A stretch of DNA of 64,000 bases from Lotus japonicus (lineage: Eukaryota > Streptophyta > Magnoliopsida > Fabales > Fabaceae): assembly GCF_012489685.1 (NCBI RefSeq), contig NC_080043.1, forward strand, positions 79,438,292-79,502,291, in the 5' to 3' direction. Below are positions 13,150-25,900 of this stretch, in pieces. Positions within the stretch are counted from its first letter, which is position 1. Every line of letters begins with the position of its first letter. The position numbers and the translations under genes are program-made. The notes under the pieces are model-generated. The model was given only the letters and a program-made list of their open reading frames with translations, did not search any database and was not told the DNA's origin.

Positions 13150-14214
13150 TGGGGGGGGGGGGGAGGTGCTGTTTTGTCATTAGTTATCCTGGAAGAAGCA
13201 GGGATTTGATAAAATTATTTTCTCTACTAGATTTTGAAGTAGGGTGGTTAAGTCCGAAATGATTATTATACTATTTCATTTTTTTCCCCAATTGATCCTA
13301 TGAGAATGCTAAATTCTCCTATGATTGAAATTACTTCCGGTTAATGTCATTCTAGTAATTAATGTTGTTGCATTCACATTGATTCTCATAACTTTGCTAA
13401 TTCCTCAGTGCATGCCTTCTTTCTCTAATATTTCATTTCGTCATTTATTGCACATCGATATGACTAATTTCTTGAATCCTTAATATTCAGACATGTAGCT
13501 GAGCTTATGATAATAAAATAATTTGTAAGATTGACACTTAGTAGTTTCAAAGGCAATTCACAATTTCAGAGAACTAAATCTTTCTTGTAGACTGGGTCAT
13601 TCTTATGAGATTAGACTTTAACTCCATGTCAATTTGAATTATTGCACCAGCTTGCCTTATTTGACTTTTAGAACCTTATATTTTACATGCTGTCTTGCTA
13701 TTTTATTAAATAATTGCGTCTTGCTATTTTATTAAATAATTGCATTGACCTGCAGAGATTTGGTGGGACTTTTAGCTGGTGCTGTTGCTGGCATCCATTC
13801 CATGACAGATGAGCATTTTGGCATCAGTGTTGTAGAATATATGGCTGCTGGTGCCATCCCAATTGGTGGGTGTGATATGCAATTTCACCGTTTAGCTTCA
13901 TTTTGTCTATCTTGGGTAGTTGGGTGCTTCTCGCATGCACTAATTATTCTTGCAATGTTTCAATCTCAGCTCATAATTCTGCTGGCCCAAAAATGGACAT
14001 TGTATTAGAGGAAGATGGACAAGAAACAGGATTCCTTGCCTGCACTGTTGAAGAATATGCAGACGCCATGTTGAAAATTATAAGAATGCCAGAGATGGAG
14101 AGACTTAAGATGGCTGCTGCTGCAAGGAGACGAGCTGGAAGGTTTTCTGAGCAGAGATTTTCTGATGACTTCAAAGCTGCAGTGCGACCAATTCTCAGTC
14201 ATACTTCTAGATGA
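9620..14214 (+). CDS. ALG11: GDP-Man:Man3GlcNAc2-PP-dolichol alpha-1,2-mannosyltransferase ALG11
   Basis: ALG11 adds the fourth and fifth mannoses to the dolichol-linked N-glycan precursor on the cytosolic face of the ER. The exons are 9620-9910, 10643-10929, 11654-11840, 12337-12405, 12506-12699, 13756-13865 and 13970-14214. All phases match, giving 460 aa against about 463 aa in Arabidopsis LEW3/ALG11. An N-terminal hydrophobic anchor spans about residues 2-22. It is followed by '[18 protein letters not shown]', the hallmark GT4 start with its glycine-rich loop. Then come 'YTHYPTIS', '[10 protein letters not shown]', 'VAQFRPEK' and '[17 protein letters not shown]'. The E-x7-E catalytic motif is 'EHFGISVVE' (E362/E370), followed by 'AAGAIPI'. 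The ATG at 9620 was chosen over an upstream in-frame TTG. Intron 5 carries an AG/G microsatellite. It converges with the RING-H2 gene downstream. Confidence 0.96.
13104..13163. repeat. AG microsatellite plus 13-G run in ALG11 intron 5
   Basis: (AG)n runs from 13104 to 13146, followed after four bases by thirteen consecutive G at 13151-13163. It lies inside the 1056-bp intron between ALG11 exons 5 and 6, away from both splice sites. It is a likely length-polymorphic marker. Confidence 0.95.
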
Positions 14215-14853
14215 TGGATGGTCTGCCTGCTAATCAACATTATTGCAACTTCAAGTGCAGAGTTCCTTCACTGATCTCTTTCTACCAGCCTAACTACTAT
14301 TTTGAGAATGTGGGCCAAGAATTTTGTTACTGAAATAGTAATACTTTTGTTTTCACTGTCATTTCTTAATTGATGTTCAAGCTTCATGCCCTTGGACCAA
14401 ATGGTAAATGATTCTGTATGTACAGAGAACTGTTGGATATTGGATTGTAATATAAGAAGAATTTTTACTTTTTTTTACATATAAGTCTGTCTTTCTAAAG
14501 GCTATTATATGACAATCTTATTTCATTACCTAACCTGAACTCTGTTTTTATGGAAACGTGATTTATACATGCCATTAAAAGAATGATAATATGTTGGTAA
14601 GCCTGACTCTCTTCATGTCAAATTATATGATATTATCACGTCTTTCATTTATCACTTTTGTGTGTTATTTTCCTATTTCTCAATAATTTGATATTGAACG
14701 CCCTGACATTTTCGTATAATTATAGTTTTATTACATGCAATATGGAGAAGAGGAGGGAGTGTTAACACTCACATTTTCCTATAATATATAATTGTTTTAC
14801 ATACAAACTAATGACTCCAGAAAATGATTTACCCTAAAATCATTGACCAGTGA
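14215..14853. other. Convergent intergenic region, ALG11 / RING-H2 gene
   Basis: These 639 bases lie between two stop codons facing each other and must contain both 3' UTRs and poly(A) sites. The sequence is AT-rich, with several AATAA-like signals. No reading frame or repeat of note was seen. Confidence 0.7.
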
Positions 14854-16912
14854 TCAAGGGTCAGCGGATGTAGCAGCATGAAGAGGAGAAGGGGATGGAG
14901 AGTTGCGGCAAACAGGGCATGTGGTGTTGATGCGAAGCCACTCATCAATGCAGTCAGCATGGAAACAGTGTTTACATTCAGGAATGCATCTCACTGTCTC
15001 TTTACTGCTGTACTCTGCCAAGCATATCCAGCAACATCCGCTGTTCGGCCCCGGCACCCTTCGACTCTCCCCAAGCACCACCTTCTCATAAGACTCAATA
15101 GTAGACTCATCCAGACCCATAACACCTTCTGCGGCCTCTGCAGGTTGTGAAATTTCATGATCTGTTGTAGCAGCCACAGCATTCCTTCTGGGAGCTATTC
15201 TGTCAGTGTAGCACACACAGCTTGCCATCAAAATTGCAAAGAGAACAGCTGGTGCAGCTATGCATAGTGCCATGACTCTGAAAATTCGAAGTCCTTTTTG
15301 GGAGCTACCTGAAATTAAATTGAAGTTATTAGTCAACACCGATATAGGGGAAAACATTGCAAACTAGCATCCTCTAATGATTGTCACGTGATCCGCAACT
15401 AAACATGCTAAAGTGACACTTTTATTAACAAAAAAATAACTACTCTGAAAATGAATCTTTAGAACTCATGTCCACTATACTGAACAGGTTGCTAAACAGG
15501 CACTTGCTACTAACACTTCATTGGCTTGGTATTCGGTCTTAACGATTTAGAAACTAATGCAATAAAATTAAGTTTTAGTAATGGACCAAAACTAATATTT
15601 CAGGTATTTGTGGTAAGTTCTAAGGATAAATAAGTAATGTGAAACAATAGAGTTGTTTTCTTTTGGAAACTAAAGAGTATCGATACTAAGTACTTTGTTT
15701 TGACGTTAGAGTCAACGCAAACGTGATTTCACATATCTCAAAACACTAATGGAGAAGCCACAATTTAACACGTTGAGTTTCAACGGAAATCTAAACGCAC
15801 CGGTAGAGTTTTCAACCGGTAGAGTTTTCAAAAGCCAAAAAATACACATCTCTTATAAGCGGGAATAATTTGACTTTCAGCTTCGGATATATTCATGCAT
15901 GCCACTTGCCTCTCAAGTCTCATCGTTTCACATTAATTTAATGCCAGTATGCAAATCCAATCTTGAAGTCAATAGGTACCGTACCAAGTATAAACAAAAT
16001 AAAAATTCCCATGGTCTATCGTGATTGATGAGGTAAAACTATTGACCAACATTTTTCTAGTATTTGTTGTTACTTCAGCATGTGGGCACCTACATAAGAT
16101 AAGCTCCAGTAATAACATCCTAAGTCAGCGGAATTTTTTTTTACCTTTCTTTCAAGTCTATTATCATGTTAGATCATAGAGTTTTGAATACATGAATGAA
16201 CTTAATGGAAATGCAGATTGAAGATCACAACATCTTAATTACCTGTTTGACCATTAGACAAACAGACTACTTGTTTGCTGCTAGTGCTTGCAAATCCACA
16301 CAATAGCTCTTGTGATTCACAATATCCACAGTTAGGTATATCCCATGTTAATAGAAGATCTGCATTAAGGTCATCTCTGAGATTTTCCTGATACCGTCTC
16401 GACCTTGTAACCGGAATTGAAAGCCTTTTAATAACATAGCAAGACTCAAGCATCGAATTAGCCAGGTTGACCGAAGGGATGGCAAATACAAAGGTTGTGG
16501 AATTACTGAGGCAGTCAATGGGAATGAATGGCAACCCTGCGCTCTGATTTGGGCAGCTTATGAAGGTGTAGTTACGATTATAAGTAGCAGTGAAGGGAGA
16601 ACCTGAAAAGTTGAGGCTCAGAAGACGTTTGGGAAGGCAATAATCCGGGTCGTAGACTTGTATCGCTTGTATGAGATAGTTTATGTTGCGAACATGGAAC
16701 TCCCCAGAGTATGGAAGTTTTAGAACTGTTTTGCTATCATTGGTACAGAATAAGTTGAAACCAGGATAGCCACAGTAAGGAGGTTGCTCACCTTCTAGTT
16801 GAAAGGGGAAACGAATGAGGATACTATTGTTACCACATAAAGAAAATCGGCAATCATTTGTGGCGTATATGACAGGAAAGATAAAGAGAAAAAGGACCTT
16901 CAAGATGGCCAT
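14854..16912 (-). CDS. RING-H2 E3 ligase with GUB_WAK ectodomain (ATL20/21/22-like)
   Basis: This encodes a predicted membrane E3 ubiquitin ligase. Exon 1 is 16243-16912 and exon 2 is 14854-15308 (minus strand). They join in phase at a glycine codon to 374 aa. Residues 1-17 are a signal peptide. The ectodomain has the Cys pattern of the GUB_WAK_bind galacturonan-binding domain ('[17 protein letters not shown]', '[11 protein letters not shown]') and a second cysteine-rich part ending '[13 protein letters not shown]'. A transmembrane helix ('[18 protein letters not shown]') begins near residue 235. The cytosolic tail ends in RING-H2: C-x2-C ... C-x-H-x2-H-x2-C-x10-C-x2-C, visible as 'CWIC', 'CKHCFHADC' and 'CPVC'. 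This combination is that of the Arabidopsis ATL20/21/22 proteins. The substrate is unknown. Confidence 0.93.
15800..15831. repeat. 16-bp exact tandem repeat in RING-H2 gene intron
   Basis: The unit ccggtagagttttcaa occurs twice head to tail, at 15800-15815 and 15816-15831, inside the only intron. Probably replication slippage; no function is implied. Confidence 0.9.
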
Positions 16913-17496
16913 TACTTTTCAGATTAAGGAATTTTATGTAGGAAGGGTTGAAGGGATCAACTTATAAGAAGAAGAACCCGTATTTTAATTTTAAACTACA
17001 ACCAATTTTAAAAGCTATGTCAAAACTCAAAAGTCAAATTATATCGAGTATTGGTGTGGTGTGATAAACTAATATATAGAGGGTATGCCTTAGGAGTGCT
17101 ATTTGCTGAATTATTAAATATGGCTGCATAATGTATGCTCACCAATGATCATCAAGAACTAGACAGCTTTCATTAGTTTAATTCCAGCATACTGCACAAA
17201 TCATTCATCAAATTTCAGGGAAGCAGATGCATCAAGATAAACGGGAATTTTTGTACACTTCCATACAAAATAATGCTTTGTAATTAACTAATTACCATTT
17301 TGCTACTTCTCATTTGGAAGTAGAATGTACTATCATCCTTCCATGTTTTAACCAGAGCTACATGTAGGAAATAAATGGATGTGAAGCAATTGTTTTCTGT
17401 TGTAACAGAGTGTGCTGTATAACAATATCAAGAAGGCATTTTAAAGTCTAAAAGAACTACCAAACCCAGGTCGCTCTCAAATGGGTCAGAGATGAA
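16913..17496. other. Intergenic DNA: RING-H2 promoter and F-box gene 3' UTR
   Basis: This stretch lies between the start codon of the RING-H2 gene and the stop codon of the F-box gene, both on the minus strand. The part next to 16913 should hold the RING-H2 promoter and 5' UTR. The part next to 17497 is F-box 3' UTR. No repeat or extra gene seen. Confidence 0.6.
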
Positions 17497-20400
17497 TCAC
17501 AGGAGCTGCTGAGAGACTCTAATGGCAACAACCTCTCCATCAGTTCCTGCCCTCATTGCATGGTATTTCACATGAAGACCTGCTTGCATTGAAAAAGAAA
17601 ATGGAAAATCATGAAAAACAAAGAACTTGTACCAAAGATAATGTCTAGTACAGAACTCCAAGAACTTTTATTATTCAATTATACCCAAAGCAAGGATGTT
17701 GAAATGAGTTTAACTACAGTAGCCAGTGAAATTGCAAGGCTCAGTCTAAATAAGAAATCCGGGATTCAAGTTTTCTGAGATTTGCTTCAATAATTGATAC
17801 AGGAACAACAAAGCTTCTTACCTTCATTTTCTTGTAAATTAGTGCTCACAGCTACCGCATGGTAAGCAATCATGGCCTTCGGTTGCCAGTCATTTGATCT
17901 TCCAATCCATGACTTGTAATCAAATACAGCTGCCATTTGATTTGGAAATTGAAAGATTGATTTATGCGTTAATGCCATGACTAAATTGCCTTCTATAATA
18001 AGGTAGGCAATAATAAGGGATTAGAACATGAAGTTACTGAAATACTTATTCCTTAGACGCAAACATTAGTATTCTTATTGAAGTTTGTATAGGATTATCT
18101 ACGAATTCACTCTTCAATGGAGTTAAATAGCCTATCTGTTACTGAAAATATTCAATAAACACAATTCCCATATAATTCTGGTTCTATTCTGCTAAACATG
18201 TGATCTTTTATGCACTTACATTAGATGGGTGGTTTATTCTAAAACAAATGATGACTACTTGTAATTGTAAGTTGCCTCGAAGCATCAAGATTTACCAGAA
18301 GTGGAAGGATCCTCCAGGTGTTTGATATCAAAAATGGCGCCAGCAGCCCCATCTGCTCGTTTCTTGATATCATGAGATCCTACAAGCTGGTATTCCCAGT
18401 TCCCATTCTGGTAGTCTTCGCAGAGGAATAGTTCTATATGCCTTGCATCCAATGTCTGCATTGTTCCTGTATAAGTAGGAGAAACCGGTCAATTTAAGTA
18501 AGTATAATCTAGACTCATGCTAATGGCAAACCCTTGCTGTAAAACACAGTGACCAGGGAAGCATCATTATTCACTGCAATTTCAGTTATCTTGTCCGAAT
18601 TAAAAGGTAATCACAGTATTAAGGGATATGCAGGGCTCGAGGGATTATATTCAAAATTACCATCGCACGTATTGAGGTCACAAACTGGACACCGTACAAG
18701 CTGCAGATCTGAAAAAGCAACCATATCAAACAAATGAATTAGATACAAGTGAAATCATTAGCTGACTTGATTCATTTCGAAGATGATCCTAGGTAAAAGT
18801 CAATTTGGAAGTTTACCAGCTATCCAAATTCCAGGTTTAACGTTGTCTAGCACACAATAACCCTGAGAACGCAACATCTTCTCCATGGTTTGTCCTTCCT
18901 CTGCCTTCCCGGGAAATGCCAGTCTCTCTGTCAGGAGGGCAACTGAAGAATCAAAAGAAAAAGCCCCAATACGCATCCAATCTGATAGCACATTTTAGAA
19001 GACAGTTAGAATAAAAATTTTTAGTTGTTAACGTTGCAGGTTGCACATATTGCCTGCTACATGGTTTCAAGGAATTCGGATCCCCTGGACTCCTGGAGTT
19101 CCTAAATGAAAGCAGGGTGTACAATTACAAAAAACAAACAATAAATTTGGCTTATAAAAAAAACCAATAAATTTTATGCAATTTAAATAAAAAATCAAAT
19201 TTATCAGCTAATAAAATAAAGGGACCTAAAATAAATGTAATTTCTCCGGTATCCATCTAAAAATAAAGGTGTTTTTTACCCTTCTATAATCTTTTATAAT
19301 TTGTAATTTAGTAATTTTTTTTAGTCATTTATACTCTAAATAATGAAATGAAGAGTTTTAAACTCTCTCATTTTAAAAGGGTACCTACGCAATATCCTAC
19401 AATAAATTAATCGATTGTGTTTTTGCAATTTATTTTATAACTAAAGGATATAGTAAACCCTGTTTCAGAGGGAATCTACTAAAATTTTGTTGTGACTTGT
19501 GAATTACACATATATAAGGATGTGGCTACATTAATATATGATAAGAGGGTGTGGGGCTTGCTAAATATTAATGTGAATTTCAAATTTTGGATCCCCTATA
19601 TTTTAAATTTATAAAATTGAATTTTAAAATATAAATATGCCGTTTGATAAAATAGAGTAACTATCACAAGTCCTATATACATATCATGTCATCCACATAT
19701 AGTTAGAAAAATTAGAAAAGAAACTACACCAGGCGAGGGAGCCAACTGACCAATGTGTTTCTCTTGCTGACGGTACAGGTAGGAGTGGCTCCCATCTGAA
19801 ATTTCATTTCAAAATCGAAGTTAATCGAACAGTGTCTCAATTCTTGAATCAAAAAAATTATATACAGCAATAGTAGTATTATTACAATCTCAATTCTTAC
19901 CAAAGGCTGAGGTGTACAGGTTGCTCCACTTGAACGCCACGCGTTGCGGTGGAGGGACCTGAAGATCACGCAGGCAAACGAACTTCCAAATTCCATCATC
20001 CATGATTGCACGGCGGAACCATCGGTTCGTGGCTGCCAGCATCACCAGAGATTTCCCATCCAGAAACTTAGCAATCTCTGTCCAAATGTCCTCATCGAAC
20101 CTTCTCGTTCAGCATTCAGAATTCCACATTGTTCAAGACAAAATTAGCAATAATAATTTCTCAAAATTCGTACAGATAAAAGCTATAGAAAACGATAATT
20201 TGAACTTTTTCAACACAAAGATGCATCCATTTAGCTATAGAAAAATAGAAAACAAAGATCAAACATATTTCAAAAGATTGAACAGAGTTCAAAGAGTGTT
20301 TAAGCTCTCATGCAATTCAAATTGAAGTGCCTAACTCTGCCGAAACAGAGAGAATCTACTCTCAGGCACTCATGGAACCAGAACCGAATCGAATGCTTAA

Positions 20401-21028
20401 AATAAAAAAATCAACAGCTAGTGCAGTTTTCTCGTTTCGTTTTCCGTCAAAATCAGATCAGAACAAGCAATTCAAAATCGAAATCGTCAACCACAATCAA
20501 ATTCGAAGTTCACTTCCAAGCGATTCAAATGCATCTTGCAGAACAATAACAAAACGTATAGATAGATCTACGCAAGTTTGTGTAAGAATCTCGGAACAAT
20601 AACAAGCATCGATTCCACTGATTCGTTTGAAAATCGAAATTATAAACAAAAAAATAATCAGAGATTCAACGATAAACTAACAGAACAAAACTGAGCGCGA
20701 TTCAACAATTTCAAAAATCAGATCCAAAATTGAAATCCGAATTTCGATCTGAAACTCAGAAACGCATTGATACTAAACTAAGCATGCGATCACGTTTAAT
20801 TGCAACATTTACATCATAATACGAGCTAAGTGTTTGGAATTGAAATCGATTTCACAGTAAGGTTTAGAGAGAGAGAGAGAACCAGGAGAAAGTCGAATGA
20901 GCGGAGAGAAATCGAGGACGAGGAGAGTTGCAGGAGCAGATGGTTTTGGTTCTCCGGATTCGCTTCTCCGGCGGTGGCATCTCTCCGGCGGCGGAGGAAG
21001 TAGCGGCAGATAGGTGGCGCTTTCCCAT
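17497..21028 (-). CDS. F-box protein (SCF E3 substrate adaptor, plant-conserved family)
   Basis: There are eight minus-strand exons: 20883-21028, 19901-20100, 19751-19795, 18817-18981, 18661-18708, 18296-18466, 17822-17992 and 17497-17579. Every junction keeps phase, giving 342 aa. The F-box is at about residues 50-95: 'FDEDIWTEIAKFLDGKSLVM', 'AATNRWFRRAI', 'IWKFVCLRDLQVP'. F-box proteins link targets to SKP1-Cullin1 ligases. The rest is a plant-specific domain with 'KHIDWMRIGAF', 'GIWIADLQLVRCPVCDLNTC' (possible metal or structural Cys), 'GTMQTLDARHIELFL', 'GNWEYQLVGSHDIKK' and the C-terminal 'HAMRAGTDGEVVAIRVSQQLL'. The ATG at 21028 begins MGKRHLSAA and is separated from the F-box by a 782-bp intron. 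I recognise the family but not an assigned name, so the substrate is unknown. The upstream exon is CT-rich. Confidence 0.88.
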
Positions 21029-22852
21029 TCTTCGTCAGGAATCTGAGACTAGCTTCCTCTCTCGAATTTGAAACGGTGAAGCAACAACCAACTCTTTCAG
21101 CTCTGAACTGAAAACGCAAACGGTTCTCGCGTGAGTTTCCCTCGTTTATATAGTCGCGCCAAAACCTCCAATTTCAAATAAAGTAATAATAGATTCAAAC
21201 TTTGAGTAATGCAACATGCAAGTTACGTTTTGTTTAATTTAATTGGCAAGCTTTGTATTATGCTTTATAATTTAAATGTCTTTCCTCTTTTTTTCTGAAC
21301 GTGTAAATAGAAATAATATAAATACAAACAAGTGCTTAAAAGTTAAATGGTTCAATTCAACATAGAAATAATATGTTAAATTATCAAAAACAAGATGCAG
21401 TCTAGTGAGTTATAACAATAAAAATGATAAAAATTATTATTAATATGTGTTAAAAAAAATATAACATGCACTTTTTTTTATTGTCTATACAAGAACTTTA
21501 CAATTTTTTTTATATAATAATAATAAATTATTAACTATTGTAATCGATTGAACTACCAACAAAATTCGACAGTACTATTAGTAGATAGTTGACTCTATCA
21601 GGAGAAATCCTTGACACACATAAATTATCCATATAAATTTTATAAACTTAATTAATATTTCAGTTATAAATGATACCAGTTCATAACCAAATTTAAATTT
21701 CAACATAAATTCTAAAATTTACCCACCTTGTTTTCTGAAGGAAGCCACTGCATTAAAAAACTAAACATGCTCAGGACCATTACATCATTATGAATCAAAG
21801 CAAAAGCACCCGGAGGAGCTTCCTCAACCCAAATAGAATTGGTGAAGGACTTTGAGCTAGATAATTCGCTACAACATAAGCTAATACAATATCCCCACAA
21901 TCTCCCATAATAGCAGAAAAATAAGAGTAGCCAGCACTTTAACGCTTTCAAGTGACAAAAAGTTAGAAACAATTAGTCTCGAAGCAAACCGCCCGAAACC
22001 CAAGTCAGTTGCAAGTGCAAGAGACCAACAAAAGCTAACAGTCATCAATCAAAGGAGACAACACGTCAAAGGGATGAGGCGCAACAACAACAAGCACCTC
22101 GTCCTTAACTATTATGGAGTTGAAACCTTGTTCGAGTAAGTCACTCACACTCCACTTTCTTCCTAAACATTTTTAATATTCTCTCTTTCTTAATTTCATA
22201 ATTAACTTCGCACACTCTCATTTCATGGTGAGCTTTACACAATGAAACCCTCTTAAAGTCAAAATAATGCAAATATAAATATTTTTGCTTTTAATTTGTA
22301 ATCTTTAGTCTTAGTAATTTTTTTTTTCTTTTTGCTATTTTAATTCTTACATTGTTAATACAAATTTGTTCGAATAGCATTTATTGTCAAATGATGCAAA
22401 TTAAAATTCAATAGTTAAAAACAATCTACATGTCGAATCAAATACAGCAGATAGTTTCCACGCAAAGATTGAAATTTACTATGTAATGAGTTCCTATACA
22501 CCTTTGTCTTCAAAATAACTTGCTTCCAATTTTTAAGTGGGTAAGTGACTTTTGTGAAAAAATAATAAAATTGTGAAACCACTTAATAAGAGAGTCCACG
22601 TAGGATATGCATATAATTCTTGCGTTACTTATTAAATTCTTTTATTAAGATTCAGAATTTTCCTTGGAGAATATACAGGAACCATGGGCTGTGGCAAGTT
22701 ACAAAAATGCCTCTCCTAATTTGCTAAGAAGCTTTCTATATAACTATATAAAAAAATGATTTACAAATTATGCTAAAGTTTGGTCAAAAAAAATTAAAAG
22801 TTGAATGCACAAGTGTTTACTCTCTATGGTTAGGCAACTGCAGTTGCTCAAA
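21029..22852. other. Intergenic DNA between F-box gene promoter and ATX 3' end
   Basis: This is the F-box gene promoter side followed by AT-rich sequence with one minus-strand LINE fragment (21733-22013, listed separately). Several poly-A/T stretches occur near 21450-21530 and 22320. No other gene supported. Confidence 0.5.
21733..22013 (-). mobile_element. LINE 3' remnant (RNase H-like C-terminus)
   Basis: On the minus strand this segment encodes a fragment ending 'SIWVEEAPPGAFALIHNDVM'. It matches in position and style the end of the RNase H-like domain of the LINE at the window's left edge ('WIEEVPQQLFGLVQDDV'). The frame upstream is broken. The A-rich end ('cagaaaacaagg') is weak and I could not identify a target-site duplication, so the borders are approximate. 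Confidence 0.65.
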
Positions 22853-22964
22853 GAACAAAAATGTGAAACCTAGTTCATAAATTTTCTGCAATTGGAGGCT
22901 TTGCAAAGGAACAAAAATGTGAAACCTAGTTCATATATTTTCTGCAATTGGAGGCTTTGCAAAG
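22853..22964. repeat. 56-bp tandem duplication covering the ATX stop codon
   Basis: Two head-to-tail 56-bp copies, 22853-22908 and 22909-22964, differ at a single base. The right-hand copy (nearer the gene body) holds the last codons of ATX, including its stop. The left-hand copy lies in the 3' UTR and repeats the same codons and stop. Details are in the findings. Confidence 0.97.
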
Positions 22965-25900
22965 ACAAGGAACTTTTTGTTCTTCCCGCTCATCTACTTC
23001 GAACTTGTAATCATACCTGTTGCACCATCAAAGAAAAATAAAATGCAAATCATATCAGACTTATTAAACGTCCCATGCCTGACAAAGAAAGAAATACCAC
23101 AAACACCCTAAACATCAAAAAAAATATGCAAACACAACAAACCGTACGTTAGTTCTTCACCAGCAGAAACATTGGTTTTGGCAATGAGAACGATCCGGCT
23201 CTCTTCCTCTTGATCACCCAAACTCATAATCCTTGCATAGCAGTTTGGCATGCACTGAAGCAAGTGAGGATGAACATCAGTATCCTCTTTATTTTTTTGC
23301 CAATGCAAATATTCTCTTATCTAAAACCATATATAATGCATGGTTGTGCTATAATAAATTTTCAATTTTCAATCTCATAATGTTCAAAACAAACCATAAC
23401 ATTTGCCACATTTTTCTTCTTTATTTTGGCATTGCAAAGGGAACTAAAGGAATAAATAAAGTTATTCCTGGGATTCCATAAAATAGTGTTAAGCAACTGC
23501 ATGGGGGCATTCCATGAAATGAAATGAAATATAAATAAACAAAAACAAAAACAAGATTCATACAGTTACAACACAGTCTAGTAATAACTTACGGAATGGT
23601 TTATCAAACGTGCTATATTGCCCTGATATGTAGCATCGATTACCACTTCTTCACTGATCTTGAACAGCTGCATAAGTTATTTTATTTGGTGTTAATATTA
23701 GCAGTAAATAAGTACAAATGTCATCACCAAATCACCAATCATGAACTGTCTAAAACAGGCCTTTGAACCAAGTATATAGGATTAAAAGAGCACAAATGAA
23801 ACACGATGTCATTTTAAATGACTATAAAATAGACTTGAGCATGTAAGCAAAACAAAGAGTGCGAGTGTAAATAGATACTTAAAACAATCATAAAAAAGAG
23901 ACTCACATAGCAATCTTTGCCTTTCGCGTGGTATTTTGCTTCCCTCATATCAGCAACACTACGCCTTACCTTCTCACCACGATATTCAAGAAACTACAGA
24001 CAAGCATGAACGTCATCATGTCTTCGGAAGAAATTGCTTATCTTACACCTTAAGAACATACTAAATTAACACAGTAAGTTACCATCTCTCCTTCTTGTAT
24101 ATCTCTACGAGCAAAGAGACCCCATCCATGAATACCCGATTTTCCGAAGCAAACTCTTAGTTTTTCCATTTTCTAAAAAACAAAAAATTGAATTAAAAAT
24201 CAAATGTAGGAGATAAGATTCAAAATAAAATAAAAATGAGATAAGTAATTTAAGTAACTAATTTTAGGAAATGGAGAGATATGAATCACCTGCAAATGAT
24301 GAAGACGTTCCTTAAATGAAGTGAAAACTTTAGAATCTTCAGCATCCTATCACAATGCAAGATTATAAGATAACAAATTAACTTTTTCTTTCACAGATTA
24401 CAGTCACAACTCATCAAGACTAGATTATTGATTTCAAAAGCATGGGATTCATCTAACAAATATCATATTAGCCATGAAGATTACCTTACAGCTGTTCAAT
24501 TGAGTTATTTCACCTAAACAATGAAGGCTCGGTCCTCTCAGCAAGTGAATTATTGGCACGTCAGCCCTCTGGAAATAAGGGAGAAAATGTGGTAAACGAG
24601 AGTGAATAAATAAATAAATATGTCTCTGGCATTTTTGTATTCAGTACTGCCATTTAGCATTATTAGCGCTGGATATAACAAATACACCAGAAGTAAATGA
24701 CTATAAATAAAATAAAACCTAATAAAAGCATAAGACTACAGCAGTTAATATACTAATATGGTCATGATAGTATGTTTAAAATCGTCACCTTATTAGTAGA
24801 CCTTCTGTACACCCGACATCTGGCAGCAGACAGTGGTTCAACCATGTCATTTTCAGTGGTTGAAGATTCATTAAGCTCTACCCTCTTTGATGAAACCAGC
24901 CTTGATCCCCTGAAGCATCCCTGATGATTGGGAATTGAAGTTCCGGGAGAGAAAGTCCCCAAGGGTGTATGCATAACCAGTACTGAATCTGGACTTGGGA
25001 CTCTGAGAAGGAAATTACATAAAACTACAATATTGAAACCAAAATAATAATATAATAATCACCCCAGTAGAGATCCAACCTGTGAATTGCACAGTATATT
25101 AGCTTCTTCGTTATTTGACTCCCATTCTTCTCCGCAGAATGCAACTGTAAGTTTAAACAATATTAACATATTTCCCCAGCTCTTGTAAATCTCAAGATAA
25201 TATTCAAGCCATAAGGGTTATTTATATAGGTCGGATGGAACCATAAAGGATATACCTTCCCTCCAAAAGAAAGAGAGAAAACTAAGAGGGAGAGATGAAT
25301 CAAGAAAACCAAAAAGAATATCAAATCAACCAACCTACACTTAAAAGAAGCATTAAACTTACTTCCATGGTATACCCCGCCCTTGATGCGCACATCACAT
25401 GAAAATAAGTAGCACACTTCACACAACTTGTACAGGAACCGTGGCTTTGTTTACAAATCACACAAGTCTGCAGTCACAATGAACAAAGATATTTATAATT
25501 ATATGAATGCAGCCCAAACAAACAAACAAAAAGAGAGAAAACGCAAAGCAAGTGATTAAATAAAAACCCCAAGACTATCTTACTGAACAATGTGAAAAAT
25601 CACAAACGATCATAAACGAAGGTGGCTGATTGTATAGGGCGTGTTTGGATAATTAGTGTAGAATCACTTTTCAGCAGCAAGTACTTTGGAATAATGAATT
25701 TTATGTTTGGCAATAGTCACCCAAAAATAATTTAGAATTAATGAATAGCGTAATTAGAAGTACATTGCATTTTGTGTAAACGTATTGACTTCAAATAGAA
25801 ATAAAACAGAGCACTGCACCCAAAATGCATTCTGATAAATTTTTGCTTCTCAGCCAAATGAAATTTTGAATCACCCAGGATGCAATCAGGCCATATTATA

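Noticed and set aside
18570..18661. Apparent in-frame TGA in an F-box gene exon (reading through 'NTCDGNFEYNPSSPAYP')
   Set aside because: The stop lies in an intron. The exon ends at the GT donor right after 'NTCDG' (18661), and joining to 18466 gives 'NTCDGTMQTLDARH' in phase.
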